A stretch of 64,000 nt of DNA from UBA1081 sp045535305 (GTDB taxonomy: Bacteria > Bacillota > Clostridia > Oscillospirales > Acutalibacteraceae). Position 1 is the first letter of the stretch, and every line of letters starts with the position of its first letter. Location: positions 1-64,000 of the forward strand of contig JAZSLJ010000001.1 in assembly GCA_045535305.1 (NCBI GenBank), read 5' to 3'. Below, piece by piece: positions 53,117 through 62,086 of the stretch. The notes below the pieces were generated by a model. That model had not been told where the DNA came from. It did no database searches and saw only the letters and a program-made list of their open reading frames with translations. A program made the translations under genes and the position numbers.

Positions 53117-55795
53117 ATGAGTTTTATTATGCGGATTATAAGTATTGTTCTTTCCTTTTTTTCAATGATCGGAGGATTCATAATACCCGGTGATACTTTT
53201 GAAAATGCAAAGGATCTGTTTTCTGATCCTTCAAAGGCTTCGTATTCTGAACTTTATTATGAGGTATCACAAAAGCGTGAAAATATTACAGACACATGGC
53301 GTCATGGTATGATTTCAGGTAACGGTATGCAGGGAGTTATAACAAGCGGTTCACCTTACAGTGATACTCTTATCTATCAGAATATGCACTTTATTTTTCC
53401 GAATAAAAATGTGCGTTACTGTCCGGATACCGCAGATGAACTTGAAACAGTCAAACAGAATATTGCAAACAGTGAAGATATAACTGACAACGCTTCATAT
53501 GATGACGTTTACGCTTTTCATCCCGGCGGAACACTGAGAATCAAGCAGTTTAGACATGCTAAAGTGAATTATATCAGATATACCGATTATGAAACTGCAC
53601 AGGTCGGTGTCAGATATACCGACATCAGAGGCACGTGGGAGAGAAAAACCTTCACTTCTCAGACTGATAATGTAACGATAACGAAAATCGGTAAGTCTTC
53701 AAAGGGCGGTAAGGTTAATCTGACACTTTCTATGGATGATATTTCAACTTATGCTAATTACGGCAACGGAAATGAAGTTGATTTGAAATATAAAAAGCTT
53801 GTTGGTGAAAAATGCGAATATATCGGCTTTGCAGCCCACTATCCGAATTATGAAAACAGTGAGCTTAAAAACGGCGGTTATGCAACTGTTGTTTATGTTG
53901 TTTGTGAAGGCGGAACGAAAAAAGCAACCGACATAGGCAATGTAAAAGATGAGCAGTATTGCGGAAAAAAAGATCCTGCAATCAAGATAAAAAATGCTGA
54001 TGCGGTTTATCTTATAGCTGTTTCTGACAGAACTTACGACATGGGTGCTTATGATGCTTTCGCAGATGCCCAGTCTTATACACTTGTTGATGAGTTGGTG
54101 GAAAAAACAAAGGCTGTTGCAGAAAAATATACAGTTGACGGCTTGTTCAGCTATGAAAAGGCAATTGAAAAGCATGCGGAAATCTTCGCAGAAGAATATA
54201 ACGCAGTGTCCTTTTCTCTTGGTGACACAACAAGCACAAAGTCAAATGAAGGTCTTGTTCTTGAACAGTTTCATAAGGATGATTTAAAATCAGACCTTGC
54301 CGAAAGAGCATATTATTCAGGCAGATATGCATATCTTTGCTCGGCAGGATATGCCACACCACGACTTTACGGAATGTGGACAGGCGAATGGGCTCCGGGT
54401 TGGGGCAGCAAATACACAATGGATGCCAATGTTAATTTGCAGACCTCATCAATGAATACAAGCAATATGAAATCCACATACATAGGCTATGCAAGCTTTA
54501 TTCTTCGTCAGGTGCCCGATTGGGAGGAAAACGCAAAGGCAACTCACGGATTTACAGATGCAATTCAGGCTCCTGTCAATACCGACGGTGACAAGGCTGT
54601 TATTACCGAAACATGTTATCCTTATCCTTTCCGATATTGGAACGCAGGTACAATCTGGATGCTTCAGCCGCTTTATGAAACTTTACTTTGCTATGGTGAT
54701 ATACAGATTCCCGTAACTGACGAATTTGATCTGAATGAACTCAGATCTGTTCTTTCACTTGCAGAAACCGATCTGACAGATGAAGAAATCGCAGCACTTG
54801 AGAATAAGGGTTATCTCGATCTGAGAACAGACATTTTACTGCCTCTGCTTACAAAAAGTGCAAACTATTGGGATCAGATAATGAGTCCCGAATACTACAC
54901 AGATTCTGAAGGTAATGTGATTTACGAAAAGGGTAAAAAGGAACTTAAAGAAGGTGAAAAATACGCAATTCTTCCAAGCTATTCACCTGAAAACAACCCT
55001 GCAAATTATCCCAGTCCGTCAGTTGCAAATGCGGCGATAGACATCTCAGCCTGCAAGAGCAATCTTGAAATGCTAATTGATATTATGAAGAGTATTAATG
55101 AAAACGCAGATACCTCTTATTGGGAGGATCTGTATAAAAATGTCCCCGATTATCTTTATGACGAAACAGGAGCTATCAAGGAATGGGCTGCAACAGAATT
55201 TGAAGAAAACAATCTTCACCGTCATTTGAGCCACCTTTACTGCGTATGGCCTATGTTTGAAACTCAAAATAACGAGGCTTTATATAATGCTTGTGTTCAG
55301 GCTATCGAAAACAGAGCAAGTGAAAATGAGGCAAGTCATGCTCTTGTGCACAGAGCTCTTATCGGTGCAAGACTTAAAGACGGTAAAGCCGTAACAGATT
55401 CACTTGTCAGTCTTATGAACAACTGGATTTATTATGATTCGCTGATGACAAATCATGACTATGACAGAAACAGCTGTTACTGCACAGACTTTGCAATCGG
55501 TTACCTGGGAATTATCAACGAAAGCCTTGTTTATTCTTATACAGGCGAAGTTGAAATTCTTCCTGCATTGCCGACATCAGGTTTTGATATCGGCGAAATC
55601 TGCGGTATCAGAACCAGAAGCAGAGCAGTTATTGATTCTCTCAAATGGAACCTTTCAGATAGGGTTGCGGAAGTTATAATCACTTCAGACATTGCCCAGA
55701 CAATTGAAATTTCCTGCGGTATGTCAGATGATAAGCAGACTCTTACCTTTGAAGAGGGAGAAAGCAAAACAGTAACATTCAGCATTGCAAGATAA
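53117..55795 (+). CDS. GH95-like alpha-L-fucosidase/galactosidase, secreted
   Basis: The 892-residue protein has an N-terminal hydrophobic signal (about 5-22) and the GH95 architecture: GMISGNGMQGVITSG with a following DTLIYQN near the start, an (alpha/alpha)6 barrel with LYGMWTGEWAPGWGSKYTMD, NLHRHLSHLYCVWPMF, and ASHALVHRALIGARLKDG, then a beta-sandwich. GH95 enzymes remove alpha-1,2-L-fucose or L-galactose. The family-typical NLQ after the barrel is replaced by NSCYCTDFAIG, so activity could differ. GGAG precedes ATG. Confidence 0.8.
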   Translation: MSFIMRIISIVLSFFSMIGGFIIPGDTFENAKDLFSDPSKASYSELYYEVSQKRENITDTWRHGMISGNGMQGVITSGSPYSDTLIYQNMHFIFPNKNVRYCPDTADELETVKQNIANSEDITDNASYDDVYAFHPGGTLRIKQFRHAKVNYIRYTDYETAQVGVRYTDIRGTWERKTFTSQTDNVTITKIGKSSKGGKVNLTLSMDDISTYANYGNGNEVDLKYKKLVGEKCEYIGFAAHYPNYENSELKNGGYATVVYVVCEGGTKKATDIGNVKDEQYCGKKDPAIKIKNADAVYLIAVSDRTYDMGAYDAFADAQSYTLVDELVEKTKAVAEKYTVDGLFSYEKAIEKHAEIFAEEYNAVSFSLGDTTSTKSNEGLVLEQFHKDDLKSDLAERAYYSGRYAYLCSAGYATPRLYGMWTGEWAPGWGSKYTMDANVNLQTSSMNTSNMKSTYIGYASFILRQVPDWEENAKATHGFTDAIQAPVNTDGDKAVITETCYPYPFRYWNAGTIWMLQPLYETLLCYGDIQIPVTDEFDLNELRSVLSLAETDLTDEEIAALENKGYLDLRTDILLPLLTKSANYWDQIMSPEYYTDSEGNVIYEKGKKELKEGEKYAILPSYSPENNPANYPSPSVANAAIDISACKSNLEMLIDIMKSINENADTSYWEDLYKNVPDYLYDETGAIKEWAATEFEENNLHRHLSHLYCVWPMFETQNNEALYNACVQAIENRASENEASHALVHRALIGARLKDGKAVTDSLVSLMNNWIYYDSLMTNHDYDRNSCYCTDFAIGYLGIINESLVYSYTGEVEILPALPTSGFDIGEICGIRTRSRAVIDSLKWNLSDRVAEVIITSDIAQTIEISCGMSDDKQTLTFEEGESKTVTFSIAR

Positions 55796-55816
55796 AATAT
55801 TTTCAGGAGAAAAGCT

Positions 55817-57769
55817 ATGACCAACATTACCGTAACTGAAAATCAGATATTATTTTCAAGAAAGGGCGAGCTTGTCCGTCTTACCGCCTGTGGAGAAAAT
55901 GCCATTCGTTTTCAGGGGTTTCCCGATTGCAAGGTGATTGAAGAAGACTATAACCTTATGCCGCAAAATGCAGAAGCAATCATTGAAAATAACGGTCATT
56001 GGGGCAGTATGACCTGCGGCAAGCTGAAATGCGTTGTAGGCACAAGCGGCAGAGTTATATTTTTCTATGACGGCAGAAAAATACTTGAAGAAAAGCCTGA
56101 ACTTACCTTTGACGACGGTTTCAGACATTACAAAAACAAGGGTAGTGGTCTGTGGTCTGCAAGGGTGACCTTTGAGCCGAATGACAATGAACACTTTTTC
56201 GGTATGGGACACAGTTGGGACAATGAATTTGACCTTAAAGGTTCAAGCATTGATATAAGAAATGTCAACGCAAAATGTACCATTCCCTATGTTTATTCTT
56301 CACTCGGCTACGGATTTTTGTGGAATGTTCCCTCAACGGGACTTTGCGAGCTTTCAAAGAACAGAACACGCTGGAATAGTGACTGCTGTCACGCTATTGA
56401 CTATGTTGTTATCGGTGGCACACCTATGGAAACTTGCAGTGTTCTTTCCGATTTAACAGGTCATGCTCCCGAAATGCCTGACTGGGCAACAGGCTTCTGG
56501 CAGAGCAGACTCCGTTATGAAACACAGGAAGAGCTTTTGTCCGTTGCGAGAAAATATAAGGAGCTTGGCATACCTCTTTCTGTTATTATCTGTGACTACT
56601 TTCATTGGACAGAACAGGGCGATTATAAATTTGACCCGAAGTATTGGCACGATGTTAAGGCTATGTCCGACGAGCTTCACGAAATGGGGACAAAGCTGAT
56701 TGTTTCCGTATGGCCCACCATAAACGAAAAAAGCGAAAACTATTGGCATATGGTTGATAACAATATGCTCATGCGTACCGTTCACGGCTCAGACAGAGTT
56801 TTTAATTTTTACGGCTGGCAGGCTGAAATTGATGTTACAAATCCCGATACAAGAGAGTTTGTATGGAGCAAACTTAAAGAAAATTACATAGATAACGGCG
56901 TTGATGCACTTTGGTTTGACGAGGCAGAACCTGAAATTCACCCCGAACAGTTTGATAATCTCATATGGCACAAGGGTAGAGCCGACAAGGTTGCTCTTTT
57001 GTACCCCTACTACTATTCCAAAATGGCTTATGACGGCTTTAAGTCCATGGGCAGAGATGATATTATAACTCTTACCCGCTGTGCTTATTTCGGCAGTCAG
57101 AAGTACGCTTCACTTGTGTGGTCGGGAGATATACCGTCAACATTTGAGAGTCTTTCGCATCAGGTCAAGGCAGGACTTAATATGGCTATGTGCGGTATTC
57201 CCTGGTGGAACACGGATATCGGCGGTTTTTACGGTGCCGACATAGAAAGTGACGATTTCAGGGAGCTTATTGTCCGTTGGTTCCAGTTCGGACTTTTCAG
57301 CCCCGTTATGCGTCTTCACGGCTCACGCATAAGACACGATGAAAAAACTCCCGGTCTTCTTGAGCCTAGCGGTGACCCGAATGAGATATGGTCTTTCGGC
57401 GAGAGAAACTTTGAAATTCTCAAAGATTTGATTTTCCTTCGTGAAAAGCTTCGCCCGTATATAAAACAGCAGATGGATATTGCATCTCAAAAAGGCTATC
57501 CTGTTATGAGACCTATGTTCTTCCATTATCCCGATGATGAAATTTGCTACACCCTTGATAGTCAGTATTTCTTCGGTGATGATATTATCTTTGCACCGAT
57601 TGTCAATAAGGGACAAACGGAAAAACAGGTTTACATTCCCGAAGGTGAATGGATGCTGACAAAGGACAGCAAGACCTACACAAAAGGTTGGCACACGGTG
57701 AATGCCGAACTCCATGAATTTATTGCATTTGTGAAAAAAGGTGCTGAGATTCTGAAATGTTTTAAATGA
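55817..57769 (+). CDS. GH31 alpha-glycosidase
   Basis: The 650-residue protein has the GH31 N-terminal sandwich and barrel: MPDWATGFWQSRLRY, VIICDYFHW, the nucleophile Asp in ALWFDEAEPE, TRCAYFGSQKY, and the acid/base Asp in VWSGDIPSTFE, then WWNTDIGGF. The class covers alpha-glucosidases, alpha-xylosidases and sulfoquinovosidases; the subtype is not clear. No signal peptide: cytoplasmic. It follows GH95 by 21 nt with AGGAGA before ATG. Confidence 0.9.
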   Translation: MTNITVTENQILFSRKGELVRLTACGENAIRFQGFPDCKVIEEDYNLMPQNAEAIIENNGHWGSMTCGKLKCVVGTSGRVIFFYDGRKILEEKPELTFDDGFRHYKNKGSGLWSARVTFEPNDNEHFFGMGHSWDNEFDLKGSSIDIRNVNAKCTIPYVYSSLGYGFLWNVPSTGLCELSKNRTRWNSDCCHAIDYVVIGGTPMETCSVLSDLTGHAPEMPDWATGFWQSRLRYETQEELLSVARKYKELGIPLSVIICDYFHWTEQGDYKFDPKYWHDVKAMSDELHEMGTKLIVSVWPTINEKSENYWHMVDNNMLMRTVHGSDRVFNFYGWQAEIDVTNPDTREFVWSKLKENYIDNGVDALWFDEAEPEIHPEQFDNLIWHKGRADKVALLYPYYYSKMAYDGFKSMGRDDIITLTRCAYFGSQKYASLVWSGDIPSTFESLSHQVKAGLNMAMCGIPWWNTDIGGFYGADIESDDFRELIVRWFQFGLFSPVMRLHGSRIRHDEKTPGLLEPSGDPNEIWSFGERNFEILKDLIFLREKLRPYIKQQMDIASQKGYPVMRPMFFHYPDDEICYTLDSQYFFGDDIIFAPIVNKGQTEKQVYIPEGEWMLTKDSKTYTKGWHTVNAELHEFIAFVKKGAEILKCFK

Positions 57770-57811
57770 AAATTATCGGTGGTTGAATGGTAAAAAAATT
57801 GAATTACATAG

Positions 57812-57851
57812 AAAACTCCGTGTTTTGCTTAGTTGCAAAACACGGAGTTTT
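57812..57851. terminator. Terminator after GH31
   Basis: Perfect 17-bp stem AAAACTCCGTGTTTTGC/GCAAAACACGGAGTTTT with a TTAGTT loop; symmetric A- and T-ends allow use from either side. Confidence 0.85.
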
Positions 57852-57879
57852 GATATGATTTGTACTGTTTTATTCTCAG

Positions 57880-57913
57880 TATCGTAAATTTTCTGCACTT
57901 CTTCTATACAATC
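57880..57913 (-). pseudogene. Short remnant of a polysaccharide deacetylase gene
   Basis: On the minus strand, 34 bases encode DCIEEVQKIYDT-like sequence, matching DDYIDEVQKIYDAG of the intact deacetylase with only a few differences. The flanks do not match. It is the smallest of three relics of this gene near the glycan-use locus. Confidence 0.55.
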
Positions 57914-57949
57914 TTAATATTGACACTTATCAACAATACAAAGAGATGA

Positions 57950-58126
57950 TCAGAATTTACGGTCACGCGGAATACGGCTTGTAATTTTGTTGAAAATCCT
58001 GTGCAACAAGAACATAATCTTATTGTCAATATTAAGCCAGTACACAGCCTGAATAACCGCAAAAAGAAAAACTGCCAACGCAATAAGACATGCGATGATT
58101 TTCAATATAATTATTAATATACCCAT
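57950..58126 (-). CDS. 58-residue single-pass membrane peptide
   Basis: The frame runs from ATG 58126 to TGA 57950. AAGGAGG lies 8 nt before the start, and the gene begins 12 nt after the stop of the dehydratase subunit, so it is probably the last gene of that operon. It has one membrane helix (about 3-28: IIILKIIACLIALAVFLFAV) and a basic tail (HRIFNKITSRIPRDRKF). I do not recognise it; it could tether or assist the neighbouring soluble complex. Confidence 0.65.
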   Translation of the reverse strand: MGILIIILKIIACLIALAVFLFAVIQAVYWLNIDNKIMFLLHRIFNKITSRIPRDRKF

Positions 58127-58138
58127 GCTTATTCCTCC

Positions 58139-59677
58139 TTACCAACCCTTGGAATCATCAAAATCCAACAAGGATTCATCCAACGGTGTTTCGTTCATAA
58201 CGGTGAACATAAAGTCATTGAACTGTTTTCTCATTTCATTACGTGAAATGGCACGAGGATCAATCAGATCATGAGAAATCCAGACTATTGGAATATTTCG
58301 TTCATTGGCAATATCCTGAATCATACCGGTCATTGACTTGCTGCCTTTGCAGGTGATATCGTCATAAAAGACTATCATATCACAGTTGAAGCGTTCATAT
58401 TCTTCAAACATCTCTAACAGATTCTCGTAACCGCCGACCAGATGGCGACGCATGATAGCTTGCTCCCAAAGCTGTGCAACGCCCCAAAGAGCCTCCTCTT
58501 TATCATCCTCGGAGATAAACTCGTGGTGGGACATATTGTTGAGAACTGCAACGGTGTTTACACCCCAACATTCATACATCCATGTGGAAAAATGCATATA
58601 GTAAGAAGACGGCGCACCGCAGACCAGCGTTCTGTGTCGGGTCTTGGGTCGGACATTGATTTTTTCTTTGACGCACTTTTCGCAGATTTCAAGCATCTCT
58701 CTGCCGATTTTTGCACATTCCTCATTGAGCCCGCTGGAGAAAGAAAGCTGGAAGGAACGGTACAGCAGATTCGGAACACTTGGTACAGGGTAGTACGGAG
58801 ATTTTGCAAGCTCCCATAATTCGTGCTGGATACGGGTTTCCTCGTTGTACTGACGAACAGTTTTGAAGAAAGCATCCCAATCAAATGTTTCACCGGTGCA
58901 GTCTTCAATAAATTTGATTACTTCCTTAACATGGGCAACAGCATATTCCCTTGTGTCCTCATCTTTCCAGCGCATAGGTGTGCAGCCCTGAATTGATGGT
59001 ACTTTAAGACGACGCTCAACAATCGCTGAGTTCATAACCGAGGAATCGCAGGGTGCATTGCTCGTAATAAGACAAGCACCGTAATAGGGAAGCTGATCGT
59101 CAATGGCAACACCGCAGATTGCAGAAGAGTTTCTGCAGGAGTCTGACGGCAATCCGTAAGAATCAATGATGTCGGTGAAATAATGTCCTGCATGCTGGTC
59201 ATTTGCAGTTGCCAGAATATGGAAGTAAGGTTCTTCAACTGCATTCTGAAGATTCGGAAAACCACCGATCAGAATAGGAGACGCATCCTGCTCAAAAATT
59301 ACTGTTTTTTTGGAATATTCATTTTCACCGAAGCGTTCATCTGATTTTAAAATCTGAACCAATGCTTTCACATTGCTTTTTAATAAGAACTGCATATATT
59401 TATGTGCAATAAACAAAGCTTCGCCATGAGCATCGTCAATCGTGCGGTCAACCATACTACCGCTGCCGAGATAGGGTGCCATCCAGTGATAATATGTAAG
59501 TGCTTTGAAAGCACGGACCGGATCAGCTTTCAGCAATTCGCCACTTATCTTTTTTTCGGTAAGCCATTCCCTGAAATCAACCCAGGAATCCTTGAATCCT
59601 TTCCATTTTCTGTAGCGGGCAAGCTCATAACCGTTATAAAAGCGTTTTCTGCTACCGAAGTTTTTCTTTTCAGCCAT
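58139..59677 (-). CDS. 2-Hydroxyacyl-CoA dehydratase-family subunit (large)
   Basis: The 512-residue protein resembles the HgdA/HgdB fold (HGD-D family). Candidate cluster Cys are C210 (ITSNAPCDSS), C353 (LVCGAPSS) and C443 (YDDITCKGSK), with C181, C188 and C202 clustered nearby. In the family, such subunits hold [4Fe-4S] clusters and receive electrons from an ATP-driven activator. It is longer than usual (about 400-450) and divergent. GGGGGA precedes ATG, and the start overlaps the preceding subunit gene by 8 nt. Substrate unknown. Confidence 0.75.
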   Translation of the reverse strand: MAEKKNFGSRKRFYNGYELARYRKWKGFKDSWVDFREWLTEKKISGELLKADPVRAFKALTYYHWMAPYLGSGSMVDRTIDDAHGEALFIAHKYMQFLLKSNVKALVQILKSDERFGENEYSKKTVIFEQDASPILIGGFPNLQNAVEEPYFHILATANDQHAGHYFTDIIDSYGLPSDSCRNSSAICGVAIDDQLPYYGACLITSNAPCDSSVMNSAIVERRLKVPSIQGCTPMRWKDEDTREYAVAHVKEVIKFIEDCTGETFDWDAFFKTVRQYNEETRIQHELWELAKSPYYPVPSVPNLLYRSFQLSFSSGLNEECAKIGREMLEICEKCVKEKINVRPKTRHRTLVCGAPSSYYMHFSTWMYECWGVNTVAVLNNMSHHEFISEDDKEEALWGVAQLWEQAIMRRHLVGGYENLLEMFEEYERFNCDMIVFYDDITCKGSKSMTGMIQDIANERNIPIVWISHDLIDPRAISRNEMRKQFNDFMFTVMNETPLDESLLDFDDSKGW

Positions 59678-60872
59678 GCTGCTGTCCCCCTTCTATTTTC
59701 TTGATTTCGAGTGCTTCAACGAACGCCTGGAAACGAGTTCTCAACTGTCCTGTTGAGGTGTTTATGTATTCTTTTTCAATACCCATACAAGGCAAATCAT
59801 AGTCGCTTTCCATGACGTGCTGACAATACATACGCTCGTATTCCCAGTATTCACAGAATTTCATTTGCTGTACAATAAGTCCGTCTGCGTTATAATCCAA
59901 AGCCAGCTGTTTAAGATACTGTTTTCTGCCGTGAACTTTTTCAGGGTTCATAAATCTGGGGCATTGATTGGTGTCAATATAATGGCGTGCAATGGCGTAA
60001 AGAGCTGTTTCACCATCACGGATTTCTATTTCTTCTCTGCCCGGCAGAGAGCCGAAGCAATAGCGGTCAGCAACCACAAACGCACCGCAATCTTCAATCA
60101 GCTTTGTAAAATTCGGGTCATCATTCTCACCGCCTGCAAGTACAACACGAACACGGTACCAAGGAACTTCATCGGGTATTCTGGTTTTGAGTTCCTCAAG
60201 TGTTTCCTGCAGATACGGAAGAATCAGATCGTGTGGACAACATTCGCTGACCAGTTCAATCAAATGAAACTCATATCCCGTAAGAGGCGGATTCGGGAGT
60301 TTGCGATAATTGCCGATTTCAGTTACTATGCGGCAAAGCTCGTTGTGCTTTTCAATCGCAGTACGCAACGCTTCTTCTGAAACATCGATGCCGTACACGT
60401 CGTGCAAACGGTCAATAATGTGTTTTTTCAGCTGTTTTTCATAATGTCTGACAGCGTAATCTTTTGTAACAAATGGTGCATCCAAATGGGAAACGAAAAA
60501 CTTTTCGTTCTGATCCTTCACAAGATCCAACATTTCAAAATGCTCATGGGATCGGTGCATCATACCGCAGGTTTCTGTGCTCAGTAATGCCGAAAAGAAA
60601 TTATAACCGCCTTCAATGGCTCTTTCCAGAATGCTTCTGGAATACATACAGGTTTTTTCCGACATATAATAGGTGGCGATGGCAGTGTCGGCAACGCCGG
60701 GAGCTCTCATTCGAACGGAGAAACAACCGGAAAGATTCATCAGTACTTCGGGTACATAGTAGCAGGAATAGCCGAGTGCCAGATTTCCTTCCGACAAAGA
60801 CTGATCTACCATTTCGTTTTTTACATCGTCAAGCAGTTTTTCAAAAAATACACGGTACTTGAGATCTCTCAT
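59670..60872 (-). CDS. 2-Hydroxyacyl-CoA dehydratase-family subunit (small)
   Basis: The 400-residue protein matches HGD-D: GYSCYYVPEVLMNLSGC, then KTCMYSRSILERAIEGG with C75, TETCGMM with C102, ADRYCFGS with C272 and QMKFCEYWEYE with C340. C75, C102 and C340 occupy the usual cluster-ligand positions; C37, C50 and C272 are extra. Relatives include hydroxyglutaryl-CoA dehydratase, benzoyl-CoA reductase and double-cubane proteins. It pairs with the following subunit by an 8-nt overlap. No CoA-transferase or acyl-CoA gene lies nearby. Confidence 0.82.
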   Translation of the reverse strand: MRDLKYRVFFEKLLDDVKNEMVDQSLSEGNLALGYSCYYVPEVLMNLSGCFSVRMRAPGVADTAIATYYMSEKTCMYSRSILERAIEGGYNFFSALLSTETCGMMHRSHEHFEMLDLVKDQNEKFFVSHLDAPFVTKDYAVRHYEKQLKKHIIDRLHDVYGIDVSEEALRTAIEKHNELCRIVTEIGNYRKLPNPPLTGYEFHLIELVSECCPHDLILPYLQETLEELKTRIPDEVPWYRVRVVLAGGENDDPNFTKLIEDCGAFVVADRYCFGSLPGREEIEIRDGETALYAIARHYIDTNQCPRFMNPEKVHGRKQYLKQLALDYNADGLIVQQMKFCEYWEYERMYCQHVMESDYDLPCMGIEKEYINTSTGQLRTRFQAFVEALEIKKIEGGQQHG

Positions 60873-60878
60873 TTAATA

Positions 60879-61667
60879 TCAGCCGCCTTTCTTTCGTGCG
60901 AATTCAGCTGCACCCAATGCACCCATAAGCTGTGGGTCAACAGACAACTCGATCAATTTGATTTTTAATACTTTTTCGATTGCGTGTTTCAAGCCTTCAT
61001 TTTTTGCGCAGCCGCCCGACAGCGTAATGCTGTTGATTGCCCCTGCTTTTTTTGCCATGACAAAACAACGTTTTGCTACTGCCATCTGAATACCTGCAGC
61101 GATTTCCTCGGCAGCCTTACCTTCACCTACCAGAGCAATTACTTCGGATTCTGCAAAAACAGTACACTGTGCAGTGATTGGTATTGCATTTTTTGCCTTC
61201 AGGGAAAGTTTTGAAAACTCCTCAAGACTCATCTCAAAGGAATGTGCCATCGCTTCATAAAAACGGCCTGTACCGGCAGCGCATTTGTCGTTCATTGCGA
61301 AGTTTTTTACCGTTCCGTCGGGAGCAACTGCTATGCCCTTGACATCTTGTCCGCCAATGTCGATAATGGCTTTTACTGTCGGGTTTGTGATATGTACACC
61401 CATAGCATGACAGGAAATTTCAGATACATTTTCCTGTGCAAACGGCACACGGTTTCTTCCGTAGCCCGTTCCGACGATATAGGTAAGGTCTTCCGGTTTG
61501 GAAATTCCTTCAACCTGAGAAAGACAGTCTTCTATCGCAAGAAGTGAGGATTGCTCTGCATTGATTTTGCTGCGAAGAATGGTAGATGCAGCAATTTTTC
61601 CGTTTTCGTCTAAAATAACTGCTTTTGTGTAGGTGGAGCCTACATCACAGCCTCCAAAATATTTCAT
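60879..61667 (-). CDS. HgdC-type ATP-dependent activator (ASKHA, [4Fe-4S])
   Basis: The 262-residue protein has the ASKHA phosphate loop CDVGSTYTKAVIL, AIIDIGGQDVKGIAV, and the two cluster Cys of the dimer interface: C129 (DKCAAGTGRF) and C168 (AQCTVFAESEV). TLSGGCAKNEGL closes the fold. Such activators use ATP to inject a low-potential electron into a partner dehydratase or reductase. AAGGAA precedes ATG; the gene is 3 nt after CooT-like and 6 nt before the small subunit. This is a confident family assignment. Confidence 0.92.
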   Translation of the reverse strand: MKYFGGCDVGSTYTKAVILDENGKIAASTILRSKINAEQSSLLAIEDCLSQVEGISKPEDLTYIVGTGYGRNRVPFAQENVSEISCHAMGVHITNPTVKAIIDIGGQDVKGIAVAPDGTVKNFAMNDKCAAGTGRFYEAMAHSFEMSLEEFSKLSLKAKNAIPITAQCTVFAESEVIALVGEGKAAEEIAAGIQMAVAKRCFVMAKKAGAINSITLSGGCAKNEGLKHAIEKVLKIKLIELSVDPQLMGALGAAEFARKKGG

Positions 61668-61670
61668 AAT

Positions 61671-61859
61671 TCAACATTCCTTTATAAATATAATATTTTC
61701 CATAAGATCAATGTCGCATATTTCACCTTGCAGTACGGTGCGTTCACCCATCAGGTCATATATCACAAGTTCGCCATTGGCTGGGATGACTCTGGCAACA
61801 TTTTTGCAAAGAAAAACATTTTCGTCATTCTCTTTTTTATAAACAGAAGACAAACACAT
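61671..61859 (-). CDS. CooT-family nickel-binding protein
   Basis: The 62-residue protein begins MCLSSVYK and contains GELVIYDLMGERTVLQGEI and DIDLMENIIFIKEC, the compact beta fold of CooT. In Rhodospirillum CooT, Cys2 contributes to nickel binding; here the second residue is Cys if translation starts at ATG 61859. GGAGG lies 7 nt upstream of that ATG, whereas the TTG at 61865 lies too close. CooT helps nickel supply to carbon monoxide dehydrogenase. It follows the His-rich gene by 2 nt. Confidence 0.8.
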   Translation of the reverse strand: MCLSSVYKKENDENVFLCKNVARVIPANGELVIYDLMGERTVLQGEICDIDLMENIIFIKEC

Positions 61860-61861
61860 GC

Positions 61862-62086
61862 TCAACCCTCCGATTCTTGTATAGCTTGTTTGATTTTTTC
61901 TGTGGATTGATTCAGAAGGGACACGGCATCACGAATCAGCAATGCCGCATTATCTGATAGTGAATCAGCAGTTTCCTGAAGTTCCTCGGCATGATGAGCG
62001 TTATGCTGCGCCATGTATTTTAGCAAAGCAAGTGCTTCTTCTGCTGAAACACTACCATGAGTGTGGTTATGATGTTTATGTTCCAT
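61862..62086 (-). CDS. His-rich small protein, probable nickel carrier
   Basis: The 74-residue protein opens MEHKHHNHTHGS (five His in the first ten residues), and a second group HNAHHAEEL follows around residue 28. The rest is helical and acidic. His-rich tails of this sort mark nickel carriers such as CooJ, HypB and SlyD. It overlaps the ACS-like gene by 11 nt, with AGGAGA upstream. CooJ itself has its His cluster at the C-terminus, so this is an analogue by inference. Confidence 0.65.
   Translation of the reverse strand: MEHKHHNHTHGSVSAEEALALLKYMAQHNAHHAEELQETADSLSDNAALLIRDAVSLLNQSTEKIKQAIQESEG

Noticed and set aside
52951..53181. Minus-strand 76-codon frame upstream of GH95
   Set aside because: It covers the GH95 promoter and start, is Lys/Ile-rich as AT-rich noise, and has no ribosome site.
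59817..60380. 187-codon frame on the plus strand opposite the small dehydratase subunit
   Set aside because: It is fully antisense to a well-supported gene, with low-complexity hydrophobic and Phe-rich composition.
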